DNA of 8,077 bases, taken from contig JADFOC010000100.1 in assembly GCA_022563075.1 (NCBI GenBank), positions 1 to 8,077 on the forward strand, read 5' to 3'. This DNA comes from Pseudomonadota bacterium. Its GTDB lineage: Bacteria; Pseudomonadota; Gammaproteobacteria; Pseudomonadales; Pseudohongiellaceae. Positions within the stretch are counted from its first letter, which is position 1. Each line of letters begins with the position of its first letter. The notes below the pieces were generated by a model. The model was given only the letters and a program-made list of their open reading frames with translations. It was not told where the DNA came from and made no database searches. A program made the position numbers and the translations under genes. Shown here in pieces: positions 1 to 7,162 of the stretch.

Positions 1-1
1 G

Positions 2-101
2 GCGGGTCCTGAAGCGCTCATTTGCGGCGTTACACTTGTTGACAAGGACTAAGGCCATTGCCTGCGAAGCGTGCCTTGCAACTGAACGCTTCAGGACCCG
101 C
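2..101. repeat. Palindromic intergenic element with 15-bp perfect inverted ends
   Basis: Positions 2-16 (GCGGGTCCTGAAGCG) are the exact reverse complement of 87-101 (CGCTTCAGGACCCGC). Pairing continues inwards with only two mismatches (17/86 and 21/82) to about 25/78, so the arms are roughly 24 nt long and enclose a loop of about 52 nt. The loop contains a smaller inverted repeat, AGGC-CATT-GCCT, near 52-63. The element lies downstream of the Lrp gene stop, in non-coding DNA, and may begin at or just before the window edge. It resembles REP- or MITE-like interspersed palindromes in form, and could also act as a transcription terminator for the minus-strand regulator gene. The structure is seen directly; dispersal in the genome is inference, and no transposase or target duplication is visible. 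Confidence 0.6.
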
Positions 102-167
102 TGAGACATTACTGCATTGTTCAGAGGTGCCCTAGGAATTCTTTGGATATTTGAGGCCGCGATTAAA

Positions 168-656
168 CTAAGTATCACTCAGCAAGGTGTGCAATTCGAC
201 GGCTTCGAATCGCTTATTTTCTTGCATCACAACATAGGTATTGATATTGACTGGATTGCTGCTCGAGCCCACCAGCTGATCATTTATTGCGACATAGCGA
301 TTCATATCCGCACAGATAATCCGCACGAAAAAATCAGATTCGCCACTGACGGTGTAGCACTCTAACACTTCTGGTATGGATGCTATTAGAGTCTCAAATG
401 CCTTGAACTCTTCCGGCGTGTGATTTTTTAATGAAACCGTGGCGATGCACATGATATGTCGAGCGATACCGGTAAGATCCAGATGCGCGTGATAGGAGCG
501 AATCACCTTCTCCCGTTCCAGTCTTCTTACTCGTTGTAGACAGGAACTTGGAGACAGACAAACGCGCTGCGCCAGATCCTGATTAGTGATGCGTCCGTCT
601 TTCTGCAGCGTGTCCAGGATTTTGAGGTCAATCTTGTCGATTTTTAGATTTGTCAT
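168..656 (-). CDS. Lrp/AsnC family transcriptional regulator
   Basis: The product is a 162-residue DNA-binding regulator of the feast/famine (Lrp/AsnC) family, of usual length. Residues 6-56 form the N-terminal winged helix-turn-helix, beginning IDLKILDTLQKDGRIT and including NQDLAQRVCLSPSSCLQRV with a recognition helix that ends in RVRRLE. Residues about 65-150 form the RAM ligand-binding and oligomerisation domain, including the VSGESDFFVRI segment that corresponds to the family's usual V-x-G-x-x-D-F/Y turn. The ATG is preceded by an AAAAGGG purine run about 3 nt upstream. The gene is divergent from the AST operon, with a 179-bp shared intergenic region. By family behaviour it probably binds that region, controls the operon in response to arginine or a related amino acid, and controls itself. 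Family assignment is firm; ligand and target are inferred from position. Confidence 0.93.
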   Translation of the reverse strand: MTNLKIDKIDLKILDTLQKDGRITNQDLAQRVCLSPSSCLQRVRRLEREKVIRSYHAHLDLTGIARHIMCIATVSLKNHTPEEFKAFETLIASIPEVLECYTVSGESDFFVRIICADMNRYVAINDQLVGSSSNPVNINTYVVMQENKRFEAVELHTLLSDT

Positions 657-708
657 AAGCCCTTTTCCCGTTTAGAAACAGTGGATTAGACCCCTATGAG
701 AGTCACAG

Positions 709-723
709 CCGAATATAATTCGG
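709..723. promoter_or_regulatory. 15-bp palindrome, candidate Lrp-type operator
   Basis: CCGAAT-ATA-ATTCGG is a perfect palindrome with an odd, AT-rich centre. Lrp/AsnC proteins typically bind 15-bp palindromes with AT-rich centres, and this site lies between the regulator gene and its probable target operon. Its centre (716) is about 92 bp upstream of the start site predicted from the sigma-54 element, and it overlaps the possible promoter of the regulator gene. The palindrome is seen; the bound protein is inferred. Confidence 0.55.
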
Positions 724-740
724 ATATATCATCCTATAAA
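712..740 (-). promoter_or_regulatory. Possible sigma-70 type promoter for the Lrp regulator gene
   Basis: On the minus strand a TTTATA hexamer (735-740) lies 17 bp before TATATT (712-717), a reasonable -10 sequence with a weak -35. The -10 lies inside the palindrome at 709-723, so a bound regulator would block it, as expected for autoregulation. The region is AT-rich, so chance matches are likely and the call is weak. Confidence 0.3.
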
Positions 741-781
741 AACATCTTATTTATCAAACAGAAGGAGATAGAGAGCACCTT

Positions 782-797
782 CGGCAGGCTTCTTGCT
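782..797 (+). promoter_or_regulatory. Sigma-54 (RpoN) type -24/-12 promoter for the AST operon
   Basis: The stretch CGGCAGGCTTCTTGCT matches the sigma-54 consensus TGGCACG-N4-TTGCW at 10 of 12 defined positions. It keeps the invariant GG (783-784) and GC (795-796) separated by exactly 10 nt. It predicts transcription starting near 808, leaving a 28-nt leader with the astC ribosome binding site GAGGAG at 824-829. The E. coli ast operon is known to be transcribed from a sigma-54 promoter under nitrogen control, so the match is biologically sensible. No clear binding site for an NtrC-like activator was recognised upstream. Confidence 0.6.
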
Positions 798-808
798 ACG
801 CTAGTGTA

Positions 809-823
809 CTAAATTATATTCGT
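809..823. promoter_or_regulatory. Degenerate second copy of the operator palindrome
   Basis: AATTATATTCG (812-822) is identical to 11 bases of the reverse complement of the palindrome at 709-723; over 15 positions 12 agree. The centres of the two copies (716 and 816) are 100 bp apart. This copy covers the predicted start of transcription and ends immediately before the astC ribosome binding site, where a bound regulator could hinder initiation. The similarity is seen; function is inferred. Confidence 0.4.
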
Positions 824-835
824 GAGGAGTAAACA

Positions 836-2065
836 GTGACAGATTTAGGCAATGGCGCTGAATCGCCGTCCTCGGTCCAATTGAATCCAAGAGCTGCCCT
901 GTGGCCCAACTATGCTCCGCCACAGGAGCTCATTTTTACTCATGGGCGCGGCAGTGAGCTGGTTACCGAAGAGGGCATCGCTTATCTGGATTTTCTTTCA
1001 GGTATTGCGGTTAACAGTTTTGGACATGCACACCCCCATTTGGTAACCGCCGTTACCGAACAGGCAAAAAAGCTCTGGCATGTTTCCAACACATTCAGAA
1101 TTCCAGCGGCCGAGCGATTGGCGTCACGTCTTACTGCAAACAGCTTTGCCGATTGTGTTTTTTTTGCCAATTCCGGTACCGAGGCGATGGAAGCCGGAAT
1201 TAAATCGATTCGGGCCTATCAAGCGGCGAAGGGAAATTCTGAGCGCTATCGAATCATCGGATTCAGCGATAGTTTTCATGGCAGGACATTAGCAGCCCTG
1301 GCTGTAGCTGGAAATCCATCCCACATGAAGGCCTTCATTCCACTGGACTATGGCTTCGACCAGGCCGAATGGGAAGACCTCGAATCTTTGCGCAGTACCA
1401 TCAATAAAAATACCGCGGGAATCGTGCTTGAGCCGGTGCAGGGTGAAGGTGGTATCAGGCCGATCTCGAAAGAATTTATCGGTGCGGTAAGAAGCCTCTG
1501 TGATGAACAGGATTTAGTGTTGATGTTCGATGAGGTGCAGTGTGGCATTGGTCGCACCGGCAAGCTCTTTGCCCATCAATGCTATGGCATAACCCCCGAT
1601 GTGATGGCATTGGCGAAAGGACTGGGAGGTGGTTTTCCCGTCGGCGCCTGTCTCACCACGGCAGCGATAGGAGAGACAATGGTGGTTGGTTCTCACGGTA
1701 GCACCTTTGGCGGCAACCCGTTAGCGATGGCAGTCGCCAATGCAGTAATGGACCTGGTACTGGCGCCAGGCCTCTTGGAAGAAGTGGCGCGTAAAGCCGA
1801 GTATCTGTTTGCGCAACTGCAGCAGCTGGTGGCGCGATTCCCGGCACTGATCAAATCGGTACACGGCATGGGTCTGATGATTGGGCTCAAATGTGAGATC
1901 CCCAATACTGAGCTTCTGGGCGAGCTGCGTAACCGGCATCTTATTGTGGGCAAGGCGGGGGACAACATGATTCGTCTGTTACCACCCTTGAATGTCAGCG
2001 ATGATGATTTGGCGAAAAGCATACATATTCTTGCGGAAACCCTGCAGGACTTACAAGGTGAATAA
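836..2065 (+). CDS. astC: Succinylornithine transaminase (AST pathway)
   Basis: This 409-residue cytosolic PLP enzyme of the class III (ornithine/acetylornithine) aminotransferase family would move the delta-amino group of N2-succinylornithine to 2-oxoglutarate, giving N-succinylglutamate semialdehyde and glutamate. Visible family features are the LDFLSGIAVNSFGHAHP segment near the N-terminus, NSGTEAMEAGIK for phosphate binding, FDEVQCGIGRTG with Asp232 for the pyridine nitrogen, and the Schiff-base lysine Lys261 in ALAKGLGGGFPVGA, followed by GSHGSTFGGNP. Length is close to E. coli AstC (406). The GTG start at 836 is chosen because GAGGAG sits 6 nt upstream. Sequence alone does not separate AstC from biosynthetic ArgD; some enzymes do both. 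Its place as first gene of an ast cluster supports AstC. It ends at the edge of the next gene, suggesting coupled translation. Confidence 0.93.
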   Translation: MTDLGNGAESPSSVQLNPRAALWPNYAPPQELIFTHGRGSELVTEEGIAYLDFLSGIAVNSFGHAHPHLVTAVTEQAKKLWHVSNTFRIPAAERLASRLTANSFADCVFFANSGTEAMEAGIKSIRAYQAAKGNSERYRIIGFSDSFHGRTLAALAVAGNPSHMKAFIPLDYGFDQAEWEDLESLRSTINKNTAGIVLEPVQGEGGIRPISKEFIGAVRSLCDEQDLVLMFDEVQCGIGRTGKLFAHQCYGITPDVMALAKGLGGGFPVGACLTTAAIGETMVVGSHGSTFGGNPLAMAVANAVMDLVLAPGLLEEVARKAEYLFAQLQQLVARFPALIKSVHGMGLMIGLKCEIPNTELLGELRNRHLIVGKAGDNMIRLLPPLNVSDDDLAKSIHILAETLQDLQGE

Positions 2066-2066
2066 G

Positions 2067-3299
2067 GTGATTGTGCAGAAACCCTGTCACTGGATTGAAA
2101 GTCAAAGCGACATAATGCTTGAACAAACGATGCAACTTTCGGCGATTAATTCGGGAACCCATAATCTTGCAGGCCTCACGCGTGTAGCCGAAGAATTTTC
2201 GTCCTTGTTTGCTCCCTTGGCGGACACCGTAGAAGTGCTGGATTCACACGATATCGAAAGAGTGGATCACCAAGGTTCAGCAACTACAGAACGCTACGGC
2301 AAGATTCTCTCTTTCAGCAAACGAAAATCCGCACCCTTCCAAGTATTGCTGTGCGGTCACATGGATACGGTTTTTCCCCGCGATCATACTTTTCAAGTAC
2401 CCCAGCAGATAGATCAGCACACAGTTACCGGGCCAGGCGTCGCCGATATGAAGGGCGGGCTGTTGGTGATGTTGACCGCACTCGAGGCTTTCGAGCGATC
2501 ACAGACATCGGATCAGTTGGGTTGGCAGGTCATCCTCAATTCGGACGAAGAAACCGGTTCCCTGGGTTCGTCCCACGTGCTGAAAGCGGCCGCACAACAA
2601 GCCCATGCCGGCCTGATTTATGAACCTGCCCTGGCAGATGGCACTCTGGCCGGTGCACGTAAGGGTAGCGGTAATTTTACCCTGGTTGCTCATGGTCAAT
2701 CGGCCCACGCCGGTCGCGAATTTAGTTCAGGTCGCAACGCCATCATGGCGCTGACAGATGCCATGCTGCAGTTAGCCAGCCTTACCAATATCCAGCGGGG
2801 CATCACCGTCAACATCGCTCGAATTTCAGGGGGACAAGCATTTAACGTGGTGCCGGACCAAGCAGTCTGCCAATTCAATATTCGCTGCCAACTGCCGGAA
2901 GATCAGCAGGTTATTGCTGCCACTCTGCAACAGATTGTCAAAGACTGTGAGTGCTCAGAAGGCATTCGCATGGAGTTGTCAGGTGGCTTCACTCGTCCTC
3001 CTAAAGCCATTTCAGCGGCGAACCAGTTGCTGATGGACTGGACTATCGATTGTGCGCATACCATGGATATCGATCTGCGATTCAAGGACACCGGGGGGTG
3101 TTGCGATGGCAATAATCTCGCGGCGGCCGGATTAGCTAATATCGATACGCTCGGCGTGCTGGGCGGCAATATCCACACAGAAAAGGAATTTATGCTGATC
3201 GATAGTCTCACGCAGCGGGCTCAGTTGAGTTTCTTATTACTCAATAGATTAGCCAGTGCGGGTGAGCAGCTGCGGGCAGGGGAACAGGTGGTAAAATGA
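2067..3299 (+). CDS. M20 family metallohydrolase, candidate succinylglutamate desuccinylase
   Basis: The product (about 410 residues) is a two-zinc M20 peptidase/deacylase related to carboxypeptidase G2, ArgE and DapE. Conserved residues are present: His98 and catalytic Asp100 in CGHMDTV, bridging Asp127 in GPGVADMKGG, catalytic Glu161 and metal Glu162 in NSDEETGS, Glu186 in IYEPA, and His370 in GGNIHTEKE. The dimerisation (lid) domain includes AHGQSAHAGREF. No signal peptide is seen, so it is probably cytosolic. The GTG at 2067 follows AAGGTGA; GTG 2058, overlapping the end of astC, is an alternative. The stop overlaps the astA ATG (ATGA). Because astE is absent and the family hydrolyses N-acyl amino acids, including N-acylglutamates, a role in splitting N-succinylglutamate into succinate and glutamate is likely. 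That role is inference; family membership is firm. Confidence 0.9.
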   Translation: MIVQKPCHWIESQSDIMLEQTMQLSAINSGTHNLAGLTRVAEEFSSLFAPLADTVEVLDSHDIERVDHQGSATTERYGKILSFSKRKSAPFQVLLCGHMDTVFPRDHTFQVPQQIDQHTVTGPGVADMKGGLLVMLTALEAFERSQTSDQLGWQVILNSDEETGSLGSSHVLKAAAQQAHAGLIYEPALADGTLAGARKGSGNFTLVAHGQSAHAGREFSSGRNAIMALTDAMLQLASLTNIQRGITVNIARISGGQAFNVVPDQAVCQFNIRCQLPEDQQVIAATLQQIVKDCECSEGIRMELSGGFTRPPKAISAANQLLMDWTIDCAHTMDIDLRFKDTGGCCDGNNLAAAGLANIDTLGVLGGNIHTEKEFMLIDSLTQRAQLSFLLLNRLASAGEQLRAGEQVVK

Positions 3300-4324
3300 T
3301 CATTCGCACCGCTCGACCAGATGACCTGTCGGCACTGTTGAAACTCTCCGCGATGTTGCCCGCTGGCATGACTTCCATGCCGGTCGATCAATCCACCTGG
3401 GAGAAGAAGCTTCAACTCACCGTCGAGAGTTTTGCCTCCACACCCAGTCAGGCCACCGAGTCGGTTTATTTGCTGGTCATGGAAGAGCCCGTTAGCGGGA
3501 GAATTGTCGGCACCGCTGGCATTCACGCCGGTGTCGGTCTTACCCGCCCATTTTATAACTACAAATTATCGAAACATGTAAAAGCCTCGCAGGAACTAGA
3601 CATTCGCGTGACCAGTAATGTACTTAATCTGGTTAATGATTTTACCGGTGAGACGGAGCTCACTTCGCTCTTTGTCATGCCGGATTTTCGTAAGAACTTT
3701 GTCGGACAGTTTTTGTCACGCAGTCGCTATCTGTTCATGAGTGATTTTCCCGAGCGGTTTAGTGATATTGTTTTTGCCGAGATACGCGGTTGGCTGGATA
3801 TCAATGAAAATTCTCCGTTTTGGCAACACCTTGGTAAGAAATTTTTTAACCTTCCCTTCGAGAAGGCTGACTTCATCAGTGCGGTTAATGGTTCCCAGTT
3901 TATTTCAGACTTGATGCCTCGCTTTCCGGTTTACCTGGAATTGTTGGCAGAAGATGCGGTGGAAGTCATCGGTAAGCCGCATAAGGATTCGGCCCCGGCT
4001 AAGAGATTATTGGAAAAGGAAGGCTTCAAATACCAGGGCACTATCGATATATTTGATGCGGGTCCGGTGATGGAATGCGAGCGTGACAATATAGCTTCGA
4101 TAAAAGAAACGACAACAGGAATAATTGGATCCTTCAACACGAATCTTCCACAGTGGAATGAGCAGCCGCTGTGCATACTCAGCAATCGCACGCTACCCGA
4201 GTATCGACTGGTGCTTGGCAAAGTCACACGCATGGACAATGGCGAATTGTCAATCTCTGCCGATGATGCCAAGGCCCTGGGAGTGGAGCGTGGCTCTGAA
4301 GTTAGCTTGTTACAGATCAGGTGA
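3296..4324 (+). CDS. astA: Arginine N-succinyltransferase
   Basis: AstA transfers succinyl from succinyl-CoA to the alpha-amino group of arginine, the committed first step of the AST pathway. The 342-residue product is close to E. coli AstA (344) and follows it throughout. It begins MIIRTARPDDLSALLKLS. Residues 130-138 (DFRKNFVGQ, then FLSRSRYLFM) occupy the CoA-binding region of the GNAT-like fold. SPFW at 173-176 followed by LGKKFF, and LLEKEGFKYQGTIDIFDAGP further on, are AstA hallmarks. The start codon shares the ATGA overlap with the M20 gene, so translation is coupled. It is a single-subunit form, with no duplicated alpha and beta copies as in Pseudomonas aruF/aruG. No oddities were seen. 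Confidence 0.96.
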   Translation: MIIRTARPDDLSALLKLSAMLPAGMTSMPVDQSTWEKKLQLTVESFASTPSQATESVYLLVMEEPVSGRIVGTAGIHAGVGLTRPFYNYKLSKHVKASQELDIRVTSNVLNLVNDFTGETELTSLFVMPDFRKNFVGQFLSRSRYLFMSDFPERFSDIVFAEIRGWLDINENSPFWQHLGKKFFNLPFEKADFISAVNGSQFISDLMPRFPVYLELLAEDAVEVIGKPHKDSAPAKRLLEKEGFKYQGTIDIFDAGPVMECERDNIASIKETTTGIIGSFNTNLPQWNEQPLCILSNRTLPEYRLVLGKVTRMDNGELSISADDAKALGVERGSEVSLLQIR

Positions 4325-4328
4325 GCGT

Positions 4329-5795
4329 ATGCATGAATTAACCCAGCAACACTTTGTCGATGGCGCCTGGATTGAAGCTACGGGTGCACAATTTACCTCT
4401 GAAAACCCGGCCACTGGCGAGCGTCTGTGGCAGGGCAATGCGGCTGGTCAGAAAGAAATACAACTGGCCACTGAGTCTGCCGCCGCCGCATTTCATTCCT
4501 GGCGAACATTAAGTTTTGATCAGCGTCATGTCTATGTGCTGAGTTTTGTTGCCATTGTTAAGCGGCGAGAAGAATTGCTTGCCAAGGCGATACATGAAGA
4601 AACTGGCAAGCCATTGTGGGAAAGCAAAACCGAAATAGCCACTATGATTGCGAAGGCAACGATCTCTGTTAAAGCCTATCAGCAACGCACTGGCAGCCAT
4701 CATTCTGAAAACAATAATATGCAATTGCAGTTAACCCATCGACCACTTGGTGTGTTTGCCGTACTGGGCCCTTACAATTTTCCCGGTCACCTGCCCAATG
4801 GTCACATCATTCCCGCCTTGCTGGCCGGAAATACAATCGTCTTCAAACCCTCCGAGCTGACTCCGCGGTTTGGCGAATTAATGATGCAATGCTGGAATGA
4901 TGCAGGCTTGCCGGCAGGTGTTATGAATCTGGTGCAGGGCGGAAGTGAAACCGGCGAGTTGCTGGCCAAGGCTCCCTTGCTCGACGGACTTTTGTTCACC
5001 GGCAGTTCGAAAACCGGAAAGGCGCTGCACCAATCATTTGCTGGCAAACCGGACAAAATGCTGGTACTGGAAATGGGCGGTAATAATCCACTGGTGATAG
5101 AGCAGGTGGTCGACGTCGAGGCCGCAGTCTACGCCGTTATCCAGTCGGCGTTCATTTCTTCTGGCCAGCGTTGCACCTGCGCCAGACGACTAATCCTGGT
5201 GCGCAACCAAGCCAATCAGACTCTGCTGGAAAAATTGAGGCAGGCAACCGCCAGTATTAAAGTAGGCGCAGACGATGATTGTTTCATGGGGCCACTCATT
5301 TCGAATAGAGCGGCTGAGCAGGTGATGGCAGTGGAGCACTCACTGGTTGCTGCAGGTGCGAACAAACTGCTGGCGCTTCACCGGCTCGACCAGCAACGCC
5401 CGTTTGTCAGTCCTGGTATTGTGGATGTGACTAAGGTGGTTAATCTGAATGACGAAGAATGTTTCGGTCCGCTACTGCAACTAATCTGGGTCGACGACAT
5501 GGATGCAGCGATGGTCGTGGCTAATCAGACGGTTTATGGTTTAGCCGCCGGGCTACTCAGTGATAGCGAGTCGGTCTGGCAACATTTTTCTCAACTGATT
5601 CGTGCCGGCATCGTAAACTGGAATTGTCCCCTTACCGGTGCCAGTGGTGCCGCTCCCTTTGGTGGCATCGGTGCAAGCGGCAACTTTCGCCCCGGGGCCT
5701 TCTATGCGGCAGATTATAGCGCCTATCCCATGGCCAGTATGCTAAGCGACAAGATTGAGTTACCCAAGCAATTGGCTCCGGGCATTGCCTTGTGA
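4329..5795 (+). CDS. astD: N-succinylglutamate 5-semialdehyde dehydrogenase
   Basis: This 488-residue NAD(P)-dependent aldehyde dehydrogenase (E. coli AstD is 492) oxidises N-succinylglutamate semialdehyde to N-succinylglutamate. The ALDH catalytic set is complete: Asn150 in GPYNFPGHLPNG, the nucleotide-binding FTGSSKTGK loop, general base Glu248 in LEMGGNNP and nucleophile Cys282 in SSGQRCTCARR. The C-terminal ALDH motif NDEECFGPLLQ is also present. GPYNFPGHLPNGH and the closing GGIGASGNFRPGA resemble AstD rather than generic ALDHs. The reading frame stays open upstream into astA, but ATG 4329 is chosen because AGGTGA (4319-4324) lies 4 nt before it and the protein then begins like its homologues. 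It follows the astA stop by only 4 nt. Confidence 0.95.
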   Translation: MHELTQQHFVDGAWIEATGAQFTSENPATGERLWQGNAAGQKEIQLATESAAAAFHSWRTLSFDQRHVYVLSFVAIVKRREELLAKAIHEETGKPLWESKTEIATMIAKATISVKAYQQRTGSHHSENNNMQLQLTHRPLGVFAVLGPYNFPGHLPNGHIIPALLAGNTIVFKPSELTPRFGELMMQCWNDAGLPAGVMNLVQGGSETGELLAKAPLLDGLLFTGSSKTGKALHQSFAGKPDKMLVLEMGGNNPLVIEQVVDVEAAVYAVIQSAFISSGQRCTCARRLILVRNQANQTLLEKLRQATASIKVGADDDCFMGPLISNRAAEQVMAVEHSLVAAGANKLLALHRLDQQRPFVSPGIVDVTKVVNLNDEECFGPLLQLIWVDDMDAAMVVANQTVYGLAAGLLSDSESVWQHFSQLIRAGIVNWNCPLTGASGAAPFGGIGASGNFRPGAFYAADYSAYPMASMLSDKIELPKQLAPGIAL

Positions 5796-5810
5796 CCCAG
5801 GTGTTTATTG

Positions 5811-7148
5811 GTGAATAGTTTCGAAGTTAATTTCGATGGTGTGGTTGGACCAACGCATAACTACGCGGGTCTGGCATTTGGTAATGTCGCCTCCAATGCA
5901 CACGGTGGTTCGACATCGTCTCCCAGGCAGGCTGCCTTGCAGGGGCTGGAAAAAATGATGTCACTGCGGCGCCTGGGCCTGCGGCAGGCGGTATTGCCTC
6001 CACATGAGCGGCCACATCTACCGACTCTGCGCAGGCTCGGCTTCAATGGCAATAGCGAAGCGCAGCTACTGGAAAAGGTGGCGAACCAGGCGCCGACCTT
6101 GTTGGCATCGGTAACATCTGCCTCTTCGATGTGGGTGGCCAACGCCGCTACCATCTCACCGTTCGCCGATACCGAAGACGGTAACACACACATTACCCCA
6201 GCCAATTTGAACAGCATGTTTCATCGCTCGATCGAAGTGGAAATCACTAGCGCGGTGCTGCAAGCTATTTTCCAGGGAGAGGGCTACTGTCATCATCCGG
6301 CACTACCGGCGGGACCACTTTTCTCCGACGAGGGTGCCGCCAACCACACACGTTTTTGTTCAGACTATGGCGGTCCGGGTGTCGAATTGTTTGTCTATGG
6401 TGCTTCTGTAGAAAAGCCAGCAGTAAGACCGGCTAAATATCCGGCGCGACAGACACTGGAAGCGTCCCAGGCGATCGCGCGCAACCATGGCTTATCTGCC
6501 CACAGGACCGTCATGGTCCAGCAAAATCCGGCGGTCATCGATGCCGGTGTTTTTCATAACGATGTAATCGCCGTGGGTAATCGGCAATTAATGTTCTATC
6601 ATGAAAAGGCTTTTCTAAATACTGCTGATGTCCGGAGTCGACTCGATACGGCCATCGGTGGCGAGGGCCTGGATTATATTGAGGTTGCAGAAGCTGATAT
6701 TTCACTGCAAGAAGCTGTTGCGTCCTATCTGTTTAATTCTCAACTCATCACGCAACCGGGTCATGCAGGGAGTACAATCATCGTTCCTGCCGAGTGTGAA
6801 GCAACACCGAGGGTAAAAAATTATCTGGATCGATTGCAATCCGATCATGCGGCGATAGAGCAAGTCATCTACTTTGACTTGAAACAGAGCATGCACAATG
6901 GCGGCGGACCGGCCTGTCTGCGTTTGAGAGTGGTGATGACCGATGCACAGATTGCAGCGACCAGGGCCCGGGTATTTCTTGACGATGAATTGTATAGTGA
7001 GCTAAAACATTGGATCGAGAATCATTACCGTGATTCTCTAGCACCAGAAGATTTGAAAGACCCGGCGCTATTGATAGAGTCACGCACAGCGCTGGATAGC
7101 TTGACGGGGCTACTGAAGCTGGGCTCGATCTATGAATTTCAAAAATAA
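5811..7148 (+). CDS. astB: N-succinylarginine dihydrolase
   Basis: AstB belongs to the guanidino-group modifying (amidinotransferase-fold) superfamily. It hydrolyses N2-succinylarginine to N2-succinylornithine, two ammonia and CO2, the nitrogen-releasing step. The 445-residue protein tracks E. coli AstB (447) from end to end: EVNFDGVVGPTHNYAGL at the N-terminus, PPHERP, SMWVANAATISPFADT, DEGAANH with Glu174, QQNPAVIDAGVFHNDVIAV with His249, and nucleophile Cys369 in NGGGPACLRLRVV. GTG 5811 is preferred because it gives the family N-terminus MNSFEVNFDG and has AGG 9 nt upstream; TTG 5808 is a poorer alternative. It lies 15 nt after astD and 14 nt before the selenoprotein gene. Confidence 0.96.
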   Translation: MNSFEVNFDGVVGPTHNYAGLAFGNVASNAHGGSTSSPRQAALQGLEKMMSLRRLGLRQAVLPPHERPHLPTLRRLGFNGNSEAQLLEKVANQAPTLLASVTSASSMWVANAATISPFADTEDGNTHITPANLNSMFHRSIEVEITSAVLQAIFQGEGYCHHPALPAGPLFSDEGAANHTRFCSDYGGPGVELFVYGASVEKPAVRPAKYPARQTLEASQAIARNHGLSAHRTVMVQQNPAVIDAGVFHNDVIAVGNRQLMFYHEKAFLNTADVRSRLDTAIGGEGLDYIEVAEADISLQEAVASYLFNSQLITQPGHAGSTIIVPAECEATPRVKNYLDRLQSDHAAIEQVIYFDLKQSMHNGGGPACLRLRVVMTDAQIAATRARVFLDDELYSELKHWIENHYRDSLAPEDLKDPALLIESRTALDSLTGLLKLGSIYEFQK

Positions 7149-7162
7149 CCGGACAACACCAC

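Noticed and set aside
2..101. Integron attC recombination site
   Set aside because: The palindromic shape and length are suggestive, but the outer arms lack the RYYYAAC and GTTRRRY core sites and no integrase or cassette is nearby.
709..723. ArgR operator (ARG box)
   Set aside because: GAAT and ATTC half sites resemble an ARG box, but the centre is 3 bp instead of 4 and the flanking T/A positions are C/G. The odd 15-bp form fits an Lrp-type site better, and the Lrp gene is adjacent.
752..764. IHF binding site (TATCAA...)
   Set aside because: The WATCAA half matches, but the second conserved part (TTR) is AAG here, so only a half match remains in an AT-rich region.
793..820. Sigma-70 promoter for astC (TTGCTA, 16 bp, TATATT)
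   Set aside because: It would start transcription near 827, inside the ribosome binding site, leaving no usable leader. The overlapping sigma-54 element gives a better geometry.
4125..4328. N-terminal extension of AstD
   Set aside because: The frame is open upstream, but this part overlaps astA in another frame, does not look like aldehyde dehydrogenase, and a good ribosome binding site precedes ATG 4329.
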